From positions 186,001 through 250,000 of the forward strand of contig NZ_QTJY01000010.1 of assembly GCF_003703975.1 (NCBI RefSeq): a stretch of 64,000 nt of DNA, written 5' to 3'. The translations under genes and the position numbers were made by a program. Positions 35,272 to 46,395 of this stretch are shown here, one piece after another. Position 1 is the stretch's first letter, and each line of letters opens with the position of its first letter. Under the pieces are notes generated by a model. That model was not told the origin of the DNA. It was given only the letters and a program-made list of their open reading frames with translations, and ran no database searches. This DNA comes from Larkinella soli (lineage in GTDB: Bacteria > Bacteroidota > Bacteroidia > Cytophagales > Spirosomataceae).

Positions 35272-36669
35272 ATGAATACCCTGACTCACTGCTTTCCTTC
35301 CCTACGGTGGATCATCCCCGCGATGCTCGTGGCCGGCTGCCGAACCGGCGGGGAGCTGGTGCCCATCCGGAGTCCTGACCCCGTTACGGCAGCGCAGGCA
35401 TCGCTGGTGAGCATTCTTGCCATCGGCCCGACCTCGGCCGAAGTCATTGTGAAAAGTATCCGGCTCGAAGCGGCCGGCTGGCGCCTGACGGCCCGTTCGC
35501 CCGAGGGGAGCACGCTTCCCATCCCGTCCGGTGAAACCACCGACCTGAAGGAGTTCCGGCTGACCACCCTCCGGCTCGACGGCCTGGTCGGCGGGCAGAC
35601 CTATCAATTCCGGTTAGCCTTCCGCTTCGCCGAACAGGATTCGATTACCGCCATTCGCTCCTACACACACCGGCTGTCCACCTCGCCCCACTGGACGCGG
35701 CTGGCGCATGCCGCCTTCAGCGGGGGCGATTATACCGCCTGCCCGGTGGCGGTGGACGGCATCTGCGGGTCCAACCCCGACAACGGGTGCGGCCACCCCG
35801 GCATCGGGGCTTACGTGGGCAACCGCGTGCAACTGCTTCGCTACGCCGGTCCGCAGCAGGACCGGCTGGATACCCGCATCTACGACCGGGCCACTGACAG
35901 CTGGCCGTTCTTTGCCGGCGGAGAAAACCGGACGCCCCGACAGGGCATGATTCAGTATAATCTGTTTCATTTCAAGGGCGTAGACCGCTACCAGTTCAGC
36001 GGACTGGGCTATATTACCGAGGAGCGGGCGCCGGGTAAGTATTTTTATTACCATGATATGAGCGTGCAGCTGCCCGTCGGAGGCAGCCCGGTCTATCCCC
36101 TGTATGGGGGAGAAGACGGCGAAGTGGCTTTTTTCATGACCACCGACGAAGCCTATTTCCTGACCCAGAACGGCTCACCGGCCATGCGCAGCATCCATGC
36201 CACCTTCACGCAGACGGTACGCGCGCCCCTGCCCGAGCCGCCCGGGACGCTGGCGACCTTCTCGATCCGCAACATCGGCTACGTGGTCAACCAGCGCCCG
36301 GGCCTGCCCACGCGGCTCTGGGCCTACGACCCGGCTATCGATGTCTGGACCCGGCGCGCCGACTTTCCGGGTCCGTCCCGCCGGCGGGGTACGGCTTTTT
36401 CGCTGGCCCGCAACGGGTATTTCGGCCTGGGTCTGACGCCCGACGGGCAGGGTCTGCGCGATCTATGGCGGTATGATCCCGGCACCGACCGCTGGCAATA
36501 CGTCACCGAGTACCCCGGTCAGGGAAACCAGTTGCTGGCCGTGTTCAGTGCGCCGGACGGCGCCAAACCCCAGCGGGCGTATCTGGGCTGGGGCTACGAG
36601 GCCCAGCGGACCGGCACCGGAGTCAACCGCATCGTGGGCTGCACCGACTGGTGGGAGCTGACGCCCTGA
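35272..36669 (+). CDS. Kelch-like beta-propeller lipoprotein
   Basis: A 465-residue lipoprotein with lipobox Cys23 (MLVAGCRTGG). An upstream in-frame start at 35227 would bury the signal sequence, so ATG 35272 is preferred. After a fibronectin-like region (about 35-145; TSAEVIVKSIRLEAAGW, GGQTYQFRLAFRF), the C-terminal half has Kelch-like blades: DRATDSWPFFAGGENR, YDPAIDVWTRRADFPG and YDPGTDRWQYVTEYPG. These are arranged with glycine-rich strands such as RNGYFGLGL. It probably binds a ligand at the surface. It is followed by DUF4249 and TonB-receptor genes, a recurrent trio in this phylum. Confidence 0.75.
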   Translation: MNTLTHCFPSLRWIIPAMLVAGCRTGGELVPIRSPDPVTAAQASLVSILAIGPTSAEVIVKSIRLEAAGWRLTARSPEGSTLPIPSGETTDLKEFRLTTLRLDGLVGGQTYQFRLAFRFAEQDSITAIRSYTHRLSTSPHWTRLAHAAFSGGDYTACPVAVDGICGSNPDNGCGHPGIGAYVGNRVQLLRYAGPQQDRLDTRIYDRATDSWPFFAGGENRTPRQGMIQYNLFHFKGVDRYQFSGLGYITEERAPGKYFYYHDMSVQLPVGGSPVYPLYGGEDGEVAFFMTTDEAYFLTQNGSPAMRSIHATFTQTVRAPLPEPPGTLATFSIRNIGYVVNQRPGLPTRLWAYDPAIDVWTRRADFPGPSRRRGTAFSLARNGYFGLGLTPDGQGLRDLWRYDPGTDRWQYVTEYPGQGNQLLAVFSAPDGAKPQRAYLGWGYEAQRTGTGVNRIVGCTDWWELTP

Positions 36670-36740
36670 AGCCGGAGGAAGCTGAAACGGGTTTATTCAT
36701 AGATACCTAAACGCTTTACCTTGTGAGGATCCTTTTATTC

Positions 36741-37820
36741 ATGCTGACCGGTCCGAGGCAACGCTTTCTCCTCGAGAGTCTTTTGCTGGTTCTCCTGTGG
36801 GGCTGCGTCGACCCGGTAGACCTGCCCATCCGGCAAACCGAGCGCCGGTTGGTGGTGGAGGGGCTGGTTACCGACGAAGCCCCGCCGTATATTATCAAGC
36901 TGACCTATTCGGGCAATTTGAACCGGTCGCTGCTGATTCCTGACGAGCTGGCCATCAACGGAGCCGTAGCTACCCTGGAAGACAACCTGGGCAATCAGGC
37001 GACGCTGGAGCAGGACCCCCTGAACCCGGCTTTTTACTGGATGCGCGACGCCCGGTTGCAGGGCGTAATCGGCCGGGCTTATACGCTGCGGGTTCAGTTG
37101 CCGGACGGCAGCCGGTATGTGTCCCGGCCGGAGGTCCTCGCTCCGGTGCCGCCCATCGAGGAACTCTACGCCGAATACCACGAGTCTGACCCTAACCTTT
37201 TGGCTTTTAATTCGTTTCTGGTGCGCATCGACACCCGCGATCCACCCGAAGCCGGAAACTTTTACCGCTGGCAGGCCATGAGTTATATGCCGGTCTGGGG
37301 CGGCAGCAACGATCCGCAGGGTTTTTACAACCGGTCGCTCTCGGCAGGCCAGGGGGCCTACGCGCCTTTTTACGGGCCTCTCACCAACGTCATCAGCGAC
37401 CAGCTGATCAACGGAAACCGGCTGGTAGGGCAGCTGGTGCTGAACGCCCCTCTGGTGGCGTTAGGCACCCAATATGTTGAAGTACGGCAGTATTCCCTCT
37501 CGCGGGCGGCTTACCAGTACTGGGTGCTGTATCAGGAGCAGCTTTCGCGCACGGGTACCATTTTCGACCCGCAACCCGCCAGCATCGAGGGCAACGTTCG
37601 GGCGGAAGCGGATACGAACAAGCTGGCGCTGGGCTATTTCGGGGCATCGGCCGTCAGTCGCCGGCGCATGATCATCGAAACCGACACCATCAACTACGCC
37701 CGATTCGTTTCGCGTTTCGGACCGCTGCTGTTCAGCAACGCCAACCCGGAGGTCCCCGGTCTGGCCCGCGAGCAGGCCCAGGCGGCCCCGCCCACCAAAT
37801 GGCTCACCTACGGGCAATAA
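36741..37820 (+). CDS. DUF4249 domain lipoprotein
   Basis: About 359 residues with a lipoprotein signal (LLLVLLWGCVDP, Cys22). The N-terminal VEGLVTDEAPPYIIKLTYSG and the mid-protein GNFYRWQAMSY are typical of DUF4249. These are Bacteroidota lipoproteins found beside TonB-dependent receptors and thought to act like a SusD-type lid. A GTG six codons upstream (36723) is also in frame, but ATG 36741 gives a cleaner signal peptide. The stop is 18 bases before the receptor gene, so the pair is co-transcribed. Confidence 0.8.
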   Translation: MLTGPRQRFLLESLLLVLLWGCVDPVDLPIRQTERRLVVEGLVTDEAPPYIIKLTYSGNLNRSLLIPDELAINGAVATLEDNLGNQATLEQDPLNPAFYWMRDARLQGVIGRAYTLRVQLPDGSRYVSRPEVLAPVPPIEELYAEYHESDPNLLAFNSFLVRIDTRDPPEAGNFYRWQAMSYMPVWGGSNDPQGFYNRSLSAGQGAYAPFYGPLTNVISDQLINGNRLVGQLVLNAPLVALGTQYVEVRQYSLSRAAYQYWVLYQEQLSRTGTIFDPQPASIEGNVRAEADTNKLALGYFGASAVSRRRMIIETDTINYARFVSRFGPLLFSNANPEVPGLAREQAQAAPPTKWLTYGQ

Positions 37821-37838
37821 CTTTCACCCCTTCCTGCG

Positions 37839-40211
37839 ATGCGCGCCTTCCCTGCCCGATCACGTTTAACCGCTGCCCTGCTGTTGCTGGTCGTATCCGG
37901 CGTATCGGCCCAGACCCGGTATCTGATCCGCGGCCGAATTACCGACGGCGCTACGGGCCGGGGGCTGGGAAATGTGTCGGTAGTCGATAAAAAACTGAAG
38001 GTCGGCACCCTCAGCGACAGCACCGGCGCCTACAGCCTGCGCGTACTGCCGGGCCTGTACAGCCTGACCTTCTCCCGGGTCGGTTATTACAGCCGCAGTG
38101 TGCCGGCCGACGTCAGCCGCGCCGACGAGGTGGTGAATGTGACGCTCAACCCGGACATCCGGCAGCTGGAAGAAGTCAACGTGACGGGCCGCGCCCCCGA
38201 CGCCAACGTCTCGGCCGCCCAGATGAGTGTGGTCAAGCTCGATATGAAGAATCTGCGTAATATTCCCGTCGTTTTCGGCGAAGTCGATATTCTCAAAGTC
38301 CTGACGCTGCAGCCGGGGGTCAGTACGGTCGGCGAAGGGGCGGGCGGTTTCAACGTTCGGGGAGGCCGCACCGACCAGAATCTGGTGCTGGTCGACGGTG
38401 CTCCGCTGTTCAATACGAGCCATTTACTGGGGCTGCTGAGCAATCTGAACGCCGATGCGATTCAGGATGTCACCCTGTATAAAGGGGGCATTCCGGCCGC
38501 TTACGGCGGGCGACTGTCCAGTTTACTGCTCATGAACACCAGAACCGGCGAAACCGACCGGATCGGCGTCAAGGGGGGAATCGGATTGATTACGAGCCGA
38601 CTGCTGGTGCAGGGCCCCGTGACGAAGAATAAAAAACTGACGTTTCTGGCCGCAGGCCGCATCGCCTATCCTTCCCTGCTGCTAGGGTTATTTCCCGCCC
38701 CGACCAACCGGAACCGGGCTTCTTTCTATGACCTGAACGCTCGCATCACGTACCAGTTCACTCCGAACAGTCAACTCACGGCCACCCTCTACCGCTCCTT
38801 CGATACGTTCAAATTTCCTCAGGATACCCTCTACACCACCCAGTCTACTCTGCTGACGGCCCGTTACAGCCGGCGTCTGAACAAGCACCTGTCGGTTAAC
38901 CTGACGGGTACCCAGAGCGACTACCGCTTCTATCTGGACGGACAGGGCACGGCCAACACGTACCGCTACCGTTCGACGATCCGCCAGCGTGACGCCCGGC
39001 TTGACTGGCAGTGGGTGCCCCAACCGGCGCACCGGGTCGAGTTCGGGGGGACGCTGACGGCTTATTCTCTACTGCCGGGGGCCATCCATCCCACGGGCGA
39101 CGGCTCGAACGTCGTTGCCCAGACGCTGTCGACCGAACAGGCCCGTGAATGGGCGGGGTATCTCTCCGACGAATGGACGCCCGTGCGGGGGTTGTCGGTT
39201 CAGGCGGGGGTTCGGTACGTTCGGTTCACCAACATCGGGCCGGGAGTCGGCTATCGGTATGCCGGGGGCATCCCCCGCAGCCGCGAATCCATCACCGATA
39301 CGCTGTTTTATGGGAGCGGAGAACCGGTCGTCGGCTACGGCGGCTGGGAACCACGGATGACGGTGCGGGTCAGCCTGACGAGCGCCGGCTCCGTCAAGTT
39401 CAGCTACCACCGCACCCGGCAGTTTCTGCACCTGATCTCCAACACGACCGCTATTTCGCCCGTCGATTTCTGGAAGCTCAGCGACCCCCTGGTACGGCCT
39501 TCGGTGGCGGATCAGTGGGCCGTGGGTTACTTTCGCAACTTTCAGGACAATAAATACGAAACGTCGGTGGAAGTATATCGCAAGGAGATGAGCCATCTGG
39601 TCGAATACCGCAACGGAGCAACGCTTCTGCTGAACCCGGCTTTGGACGCCGACCTGCTTCCGGCGCAGGGGCGGGCGTATGGAGTAGAAATCAGTTTGCA
39701 AAAGACCCGCGGGCTGCTGACGGGCCTGTTGGCCTACACCTACGCCCGGACGCTGGCGCGGGTCCGGACGCCCTATGTTCACGACCGCATCAACGGCGGT
39801 GCCTGGTACGCGTCTACCTTTGACCGCCCCCACAACCTGACCGTCGCCACGCAGTGGAAATGGAGCCGGGGGTGGACGTTCGGCACCAACTTTGTCTACA
39901 CCAGCGGTCGACCGACGACCTATCCGGACGGCACCTATCGCTTGAACGGGACCAAAGTGCTCGATTACTCGCAGCGCAACGCCGACCGCATTCCGGACTA
40001 TCACCGGCTGGATGTGTCGTTCACCAAAGACGGCCGTCGGACGCCCGGCCAGCGCCGATACAGCAACTGGTCGGTGTCGTTTTATAACGTGTACGCCCGC
40101 AAGAATCCGTACTCGATTTATTTCCAGCGGGTAAACACGACCACCCGGGCCTTCCGGCTCGCGGTCTTCGGCACGATTATCCCTTCTTTAAGCTGGAATT
40201 TCAACTACTAA
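37839..40211 (+). CDS. TonB-dependent receptor, DUF4249-associated type
   Basis: A 790-residue outer-membrane receptor with signal peptide (VVSGVSAQT), CarboxypepD-regulatory-like domain (about 28-105; IRGRITDGATGRGLGNVSV), plug domain (about 120-230; GGFNVRGGRTDQNLVLVDGA) and a barrel with NLTVATQWKWSRGWTFGTNF near the end, finishing in LSWNFNY. Its length and short plug differ from the SusC family, and it lacks the SusC signature near the plug end. It probably imports a compound captured by the DUF4249 lipoprotein encoded immediately upstream. The ligand cannot be inferred. Confidence 0.88.
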   Translation: MRAFPARSRLTAALLLLVVSGVSAQTRYLIRGRITDGATGRGLGNVSVVDKKLKVGTLSDSTGAYSLRVLPGLYSLTFSRVGYYSRSVPADVSRADEVVNVTLNPDIRQLEEVNVTGRAPDANVSAAQMSVVKLDMKNLRNIPVVFGEVDILKVLTLQPGVSTVGEGAGGFNVRGGRTDQNLVLVDGAPLFNTSHLLGLLSNLNADAIQDVTLYKGGIPAAYGGRLSSLLLMNTRTGETDRIGVKGGIGLITSRLLVQGPVTKNKKLTFLAAGRIAYPSLLLGLFPAPTNRNRASFYDLNARITYQFTPNSQLTATLYRSFDTFKFPQDTLYTTQSTLLTARYSRRLNKHLSVNLTGTQSDYRFYLDGQGTANTYRYRSTIRQRDARLDWQWVPQPAHRVEFGGTLTAYSLLPGAIHPTGDGSNVVAQTLSTEQAREWAGYLSDEWTPVRGLSVQAGVRYVRFTNIGPGVGYRYAGGIPRSRESITDTLFYGSGEPVVGYGGWEPRMTVRVSLTSAGSVKFSYHRTRQFLHLISNTTAISPVDFWKLSDPLVRPSVADQWAVGYFRNFQDNKYETSVEVYRKEMSHLVEYRNGATLLLNPALDADLLPAQGRAYGVEISLQKTRGLLTGLLAYTYARTLARVRTPYVHDRINGGAWYASTFDRPHNLTVATQWKWSRGWTFGTNFVYTSGRPTTYPDGTYRLNGTKVLDYSQRNADRIPDYHRLDVSFTKDGRRTPGQRRYSNWSVSFYNVYARKNPYSIYFQRVNTTTRAFRLAVFGTIIPSLSWNFNY

Positions 40212-40432
40212 AGTGCGGTCGGGAAGCACAGCTTTTCGGCCGGATCGTCCGGCTCCACAACCGGAACAGGTATATAAACCGTCTTTTGATTCAGGATCGG
40301 TTTCCGACATCAGTGCAATGTGTAGCCATGTTATTTGGGGTGAAATAAAAGATTTTAAATCGACACAAGTGGTTAAATCTGCATCGATCTAAGTCAAAAA
40401 TTTTGAATTTTATTCTGTAAATACGTAAAAAC

Positions 40433-40469
40433 AAAACGCGCCAGTTCTCATTGAGAACTGGCGCGTTTT
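40433..40469. terminator. Bidirectional terminator between the TonB receptor and tRNA-Gln genes
   Basis: Arms of 18 bases (40433-40450, beginning AAAACGCGCCAG, and 40452-40469) are perfectly complementary around one central base. A-rich on the left and T-rich on the right, it has a T-tract in both directions (minus: CGTTTTGTTTTT). It lies 13 bases past the tRNA 3-prime end. Confidence 0.85.
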
Positions 40470-40481
40470 AAACCTTAACAG

Positions 40482-40552
40482 TTGCCGGAGAAGGATTCGA
40501 ACCCTCACAAACAGAACCAAAATCTGTCGTCCTACCCTTAGACGATCCGGCA
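40482..40552 (-). tRNA. tRNA-Gln (anticodon UUG)
   Basis: A 71-base cloverleaf on the minus strand. The 7-bp acceptor stem is TGCCGGA pairing with TCCGGCA, with discriminator A at 40482. The anticodon stem is ACAGA/TCTGT with loop TTTTGGT, which places anticodon TTG at 40520-40518. The T arm GAGGG-TTCGAAT-CCTTC has one G-T pair. CCA is not encoded, as is common in this phylum. Confidence 0.95.
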
Positions 40553-40687
40553 ATTGCGAGTGCAAAGATAGCACTTGTTGGTAAAAAGAATCAAGCCTGA
40601 TTGAAAAAAACTTGAATTTCTGGAAAAGCACCGGAATGTCAAAGCCTTCGGCAATACTTCACTCCCGGCGCTCTTTCAGGCTTTTTC

Positions 40688-41575
40688 CTAAACTCCGGCG
40701 GTTTCGGCCGTAGGCAGAATCTTTTTTACCAGCCCCTGAAGCACCTTCCCCGGGCCGCACTCCACAAACACCGATGCGCCGTCCGCTCCCATGGCTTCTA
40801 CCGACTGTGTCCAGCGTACCGGCGCCGTGAGTTGGGCAATCAGGTTGGCCTTGATCGTTTCCATATCCGTTGACGGACGAGCATCGACGTTCTGGTAGAT
40901 CGGACAGCTCGGCGTACGGAACGGCGTCGTCTCGATTGCACGGGCCAGCTCCTCACGGGCGGGTTCCATCAAGGGGGAATGGAACGCCCCGCCGACCTGT
41001 AGCGGCAAAACCCGTTTGGCACCCGCTTCCTTTAATTTTTCACCCGCCAGCCGAACGCCCTCGATCGAGCCGGAAATGACCACCTGACCCGGACAGTTGT
41101 AGTTGGCCGCCACAATCACCTCTCCCGAACCATCCGCGACCTCCCGGCAAATCCGTTCGATCGTCGGATCGTCGAGGCCCAGCACGGCGGCCATCGTCGA
41201 CGGATTGATTTCGCAGGCTTTCTGCATGGCGCCGGCCCGCTGGGCCACCAGCCGCAGCCCGTCTTCGAATGATAACCCGCCGGCCGCCACCAGCGCCGAG
41301 ATCTCCCCGAGGGAATGCCCGGCCACCATGTCCGGCGCAAAATCGGAGAGGGTCTGTGCCAGAATCACGGAATGAAGGTAAATCGCCGGCTGGGTCACGT
41401 TGGTCTGTTTGAGTTCGTCGTCGGTACCTCCAAACATCACTTCCGTGATTCGGAAGCCGAGGATCCCGTCCGCCCGGTCGAACAGCTCCTTCGCTTTTTC
41501 AGATTGCTGATAAAGGTCCTGGCCCATACCGCGAAACTGTGCCCCCTGCCCCGGAAAAACATACGCTTTTTTCAT
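40688..41575 (-). CDS. fabD: Malonyl-CoA:ACP transacylase
   Basis: A 295-residue cytoplasmic enzyme that moves malonyl groups from CoA to acyl carrier protein, supplying the elongation units of fatty-acid synthesis. The N-terminal YVFPGQGAQFRGMG is the oxyanion segment. The nucleophile is Ser88 in GHSLGE and the catalytic His199 lies in GGAFHSPLM. The C-terminal FVECGPGKVLQGLVKKI is also diagnostic. Length matches the family. It is not next to fabH or fabG here, so the fab genes are dispersed in this genome. It lies 135 bases from the tRNA-Gln gene on the same strand. Confidence 0.97.
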   Translation of the reverse strand: MKKAYVFPGQGAQFRGMGQDLYQQSEKAKELFDRADGILGFRITEVMFGGTDDELKQTNVTQPAIYLHSVILAQTLSDFAPDMVAGHSLGEISALVAAGGLSFEDGLRLVAQRAGAMQKACEINPSTMAAVLGLDDPTIERICREVADGSGEVIVAANYNCPGQVVISGSIEGVRLAGEKLKEAGAKRVLPLQVGGAFHSPLMEPAREELARAIETTPFRTPSCPIYQNVDARPSTDMETIKANLIAQLTAPVRWTQSVEAMGADGASVFVECGPGKVLQGLVKKILPTAETAGV

Positions 41576-41696
41576 ATTCAGATGATTTGTAAGACGGCGA
41601 CACGCAGAAAGATTACCGGCGGGAAGGCACCCGAAAGAAACTCGTCCCTACCCACCCCACCGTGTCCCGGCCGCCAAAATAAAAATCTTATGACGG

Positions 41697-42089
41697 TTAT
41701 TCCAAAAAGCGGGCTTTGAGGGCGGGAGCAGGAACCCGGCAGGCGTCGGTTCGTCCGAACCAGCGGTACCGGTTCCGGGCCACGGCTTCGTAAACCGCGT
41801 CGCGTACAAAACGGGGCACCAACTTGAAAACAGTCAAAAGCGGCCAGGCGCCCCCGAGATGCCGGGCGATTTCCAAAGCCGCATCGGACCGCACGAAGGA
41901 GCGGCCGTTCCGGATCAGCACCACACTATCAACCGGACCTTCGGCAGGAGGGCATTGGGCCAGCAGCCGCCGTCCCGTCTCAGATTGCAGGGAAGCAAAC
42001 CGAAACCGGCCTTTCCGGTCGTGGTCGATTACAAAATTTACGGCTGAATTACACAAATTACAGACCCCGTCGAAGAGAATGACGTCCAT
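41697..42089 (-). CDS. DCC family thiol-disulfide oxidoreductase (DUF393)
   Basis: A 130-residue protein starting MDVILFDGVCNLC, where Asp7 and the Cys10/Cys13 pair form the D-G-x-C-x-x-C signature of the DCC family. It is a thioredoxin-like fold of uncertain physiological partner. Later hallmarks are RFRFASLQSETGRRLL and YEAVARNRYRWFGR. An in-frame start 25 codons upstream exists, but the extra residues are not family-like and begin with a low-complexity stretch. It stands between fabD and the divergent sdh operon. Confidence 0.88.
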   Translation of the reverse strand: MDVILFDGVCNLCNSAVNFVIDHDRKGRFRFASLQSETGRRLLAQCPPAEGPVDSVVLIRNGRSFVRSDAALEIARHLGGAWPLLTVFKLVPRFVRDAVYEAVARNRYRWFGRTDACRVPAPALKARFLE

Positions 42090-42223
42090 GTGGTGAGTGC
42101 TTGAAATAATCCTATTTATATCTTGTAACGAACAAACATTATCTGAATACAATATGTTACTCAAATGGCTGGGAATCTCAACGGTTTACAAATTCCAAAT
42201 AAGCACAAAAAACAGTTGTTTTA

Positions 42224-42254
42224 TTGTTTCAGAATGCTTTGTGCCGTAGTTTTG
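42224..42254 (+). promoter_or_regulatory. Promoter of the sdhCAB operon
   Basis: TTG at 42224-42226 and TAGTTTTG at 42247-42254 match the Bacteroidota -33 (TTTG/TTG) and -7 (TAnnTTTG) elements with a 20-base spacer. The predicted transcript would start near 42260, about 55 bases before the first sdh start codon. This is the best two-element match seen in the window. Confidence 0.65.
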
Positions 42255-42316
42255 GCGTCCGCGAATCGTTCAATTCCTGAGTTCATTTTGATAAACAAAT
42301 TCTTATTGTTCACCGT

Positions 42317-43015
42317 ATGTCTTGGTTAACAACAACACTTGCCAGCTCCCTCGGACGTAAAGTAGTAATGTCGCTGACGGGGCTGTTTTTGTGTACGTTC
42401 CTGATCGTGCATCTCGCCGGGAACCTGCAATTGTTCAAAGGAGATGAAGGCCGGGCGTTCAATGTGTACAGTCATTTCATGACCCATAATCCGGTGATCA
42501 TGACGATCTCGTACCTGCTGTATGCCTCCATCCTGATTCACTCTACGATGGCCCTGATTCTGACGCGTCACAATCAGGCCTCCCGCCCTGTCAAGTATGC
42601 CTACCAGCGCCCGGAAGCCAACAGCCACTGGACCTCGCGCAACATGGGTATTCTGGGGACAATCCTGTTCATCTTCATCGTCATTCACATGCGGACTTTC
42701 TGGTTCACCATGCACTTCGGACCCATTCCGATGGTGAATTACGACGGGGAGGAATATAAGGATCTGTATACGGTCGTTTCGGCGGCATTCTCCAACGGCC
42801 TTTATGTTCTTTTTTATGTTCTCGCCATGGCAGGGTTATCGTTCCACCTTGTGCACGGTTTCCAGAGCGGCTTTCAGACCCTCGGGATCCGGCATAAGAA
42901 GTACAGCCCGATGATCGAGTGGATCGGAACCTATGGCTTTGGGGTCCTGATCCCGGCTTTGTTTGCTGCTATGCCGGTCTATATGTTTCTTAAAACACAC
43001 GGTTTTATCGGTTAG
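42317..43015 (+). CDS. sdhC: Succinate dehydrogenase cytochrome b subunit
   Basis: A 232-residue membrane anchor of the b558 type with five transmembrane helices. Conserved histidines in the helices (FLIVHLAGNLQLF, HSTMALILT, FIVIHMRTFWF, LSFHLVHGFQSG) are the probable ligands of two haems. It binds quinone and the two peripheral subunits encoded downstream, forming respiratory complex II. The single-subunit anchor and gene order C-A-B are the usual arrangement in Bacteroidota. It is separated from sdhA by 20 bases. Confidence 0.95.
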   Translation: MSWLTTTLASSLGRKVVMSLTGLFLCTFLIVHLAGNLQLFKGDEGRAFNVYSHFMTHNPVIMTISYLLYASILIHSTMALILTRHNQASRPVKYAYQRPEANSHWTSRNMGILGTILFIFIVIHMRTFWFTMHFGPIPMVNYDGEEYKDLYTVVSAAFSNGLYVLFYVLAMAGLSFHLVHGFQSGFQTLGIRHKKYSPMIEWIGTYGFGVLIPALFAAMPVYMFLKTHGFIG

Positions 43016-43035
43016 GAATTTAATCGCAACTGTTT

Positions 43036-45006
<1,971 letters not shown>

Positions 45007-45023
45007 GGGGGCAGCCCGCAGCC

Positions 45024-45059
45024 GGCCTGATTCGACCTTACCCACGACCGAATCCGGCC
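45024..45059 (+). other. Hairpin between sdhA and sdhB
   Basis: In the 80-base gap, GGCC-T-GATTCG (45024-45034) can pair with CGAATC-C-GGCC (45049-45059) with one internal mismatch. No T-tract follows, so it is more likely an intercistronic processing or stability element than a terminator. Confidence 0.35.
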
Positions 45060-45086
45060 CCTGCCTGCTTAATCTAACCTAATACC

Positions 45087-45839
45087 ATGAATATCACCTT
45101 AAAAGTCTGGAGACAAAAAAATAGTCAATCCCAGGGCAACCTGATGGAATATAAATTGAACGACATCTCTCCGGATATGTCGTTTCTCGAGATGTTCGAC
45201 GTGCTGAACGAAGACCTTCAGAAGCGCGGAGAAGAACCGGTGGCCTTCGACCACGACTGTCGGGAAGGCATCTGCGGGATGTGTTCGATGTTCATCAACG
45301 GGCGGCCCCACGGTCCGCAGGGATACACGACCACCTGCCAGCTTCACATGCGGGTTTTCAACGACGGCGACACGATTTATGTCGAACCGTGGCGGGCGCG
45401 CGCCTTCCCGGTACTGAAAGACCTCGTCGTCGACCGGTCGTCGTTCGACCGGATCGTTCAGGCCGGCGGTTATATTTCCGTCAATACCGGCTCGGCACGG
45501 GACGCCAACGAAATCCCGATTCCGAAGGAAGTTCAGGAAGAGTCGATGGACGCGGCCGCCTGTATCGCCTGCGGGGCCTGCGTAGCCGCCTGCAAGAATG
45601 CGTCGGCGATGCTGTTCGTGGCCGCTCAGGTATCCAAGTTCGCGGTTCTGCCGCAGGGCCAGCCCGAGCGCCAGCTCCGCGCCGAACGTATGGTAGCCCA
45701 GATGGATGCCGAAGGGTTCGGAGCCTGTTCCTTCACGGGTGCCTGCTCGGTGGAATGTCCTAAGTCGATCTCCCTGGATCATATCGCCCGTCTGAACCGC
45801 GAGTATCTCGGCGCCAAACTGACGTCGAATAACGTGTAA
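45087..45839 (+). CDS. sdhB: Succinate dehydrogenase/fumarate reductase iron-sulfur subunit
   Basis: A 250-residue electron-transfer subunit. The [2Fe-2S] ferredoxin fold has [15 protein letters not shown] and a distal Cys in TTTCQLH. The [4Fe-4S] and [3Fe-4S] clusters are ligated by [11 protein letters not shown] and [15 protein letters not shown]. It passes electrons from the flavin of SdhA to the haem/quinone site of SdhC. It is the third gene of the operon and is followed by a rho-independent terminator. Confidence 0.97.
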   Translation: MNITLKVWRQKNSQSQGNLMEYKLNDISPDMSFLEMFDVLNEDLQKRGEEPVAFDHDCREGICGMCSMFINGRPHGPQGYTTTCQLHMRVFNDGDTIYVEPWRARAFPVLKDLVVDRSSFDRIVQAGGYISVNTGSARDANEIPIPKEVQEESMDAAACIACGACVAACKNASAMLFVAAQVSKFAVLPQGQPERQLRAERMVAQMDAEGFGACSFTGACSVECPKSISLDHIARLNREYLGAKLTSNNV

Positions 45840-45870
45840 GCCGCTTCTATTACCTGTTTGTCAATAGGAA

Positions 45871-45899
45871 CGCCCGGTCGAATGGCCGGGCGTTTTTTA
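45871..45899 (+). terminator. Terminator of the sdhCAB operon
   Basis: Seven-bp stem CGCCCGG (45871-45877) / CCGGGCG (45886-45892) with an 8-base loop, followed by TTTTTTAT. It lies 31 bases after the sdhB stop. Confidence 0.9.
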
Positions 45900-45966
45900 T
45901 TTCCGGAAGCCGGCCGTACGCGTGACTTTTGCCCGGCCCGGGCGTCAAAGTCAATACGGTATTTAT

Positions 45967-45974
45967 TAAATTTG
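45967..45974 (+). promoter_or_regulatory. -7 promoter box of the DUF5618 gene
   Basis: TAAATTTG fits TAnnTTTG and lies 34 bases before the ATG at 46009. There is no -33 match at the usual spacing. Confidence 0.4.
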
Positions 45975-46008
45975 TATCAGGCTCCCCGGTCGGAGTCGAT
46001 TCATTGCT

Positions 46009-46392
46009 ATGGGAACTACCACTGTTCAGGAAGCCAAACGCTATCTGGAAAACGCCCGAACCCTGCTGCGGGAAAAAGCCCGCAAGGAAGACGGTATCTA
46101 TCAGGACCCGAAATACGTCAAACTGGCCGGTCATGCCGCCTACACCGGCGTGCTGCTGGCCCTCGATCTGTTGCTCGGTAAAAAAGGAAAAGGCCGCAAG
46201 GACGTAGACTGGTACAAAGCGGAACTGTCCAGGATGGACCGCCGGCTGTTGGGGCGGTTCGTCGGAGCCTACGATACCCTGCATCTTTCCATGTCGTATG
46301 ACGGTAATCCTTTAGCCAGTGTCGCTGCAGCCGGTTTGCAGGAAGCGGAGAGTATCATCAACTGGGTCGAAAACCGCATGGCCGCTTCCTGA
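46009..46392 (+). CDS. DUF5618 family protein
   Basis: A 127-residue all-helical cytoplasmic protein. The features TVQEAKRYLENARTLLREKA, DGIYQDPKYVKLAGHAAYTG and LHLSMSYDGN match DUF5618, a small HEPN-like family restricted largely to Bacteroidota. Its biochemical function is unknown. It lacks an obvious Rx4-6H RNase motif, so toxin activity is not supported. In other genomes relatives sometimes neighbour toxin-antitoxin-type genes, but here it sits alone, convergent with the VWA gene and only three bases from it. Confidence 0.75.
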   Translation: MGTTTVQEAKRYLENARTLLREKARKEDGIYQDPKYVKLAGHAAYTGVLLALDLLLGKKGKGRKDVDWYKAELSRMDRRLLGRFVGAYDTLHLSMSYDGNPLASVAAAGLQEAESIINWVENRMAAS

Positions 46393-46395
46393 CGG

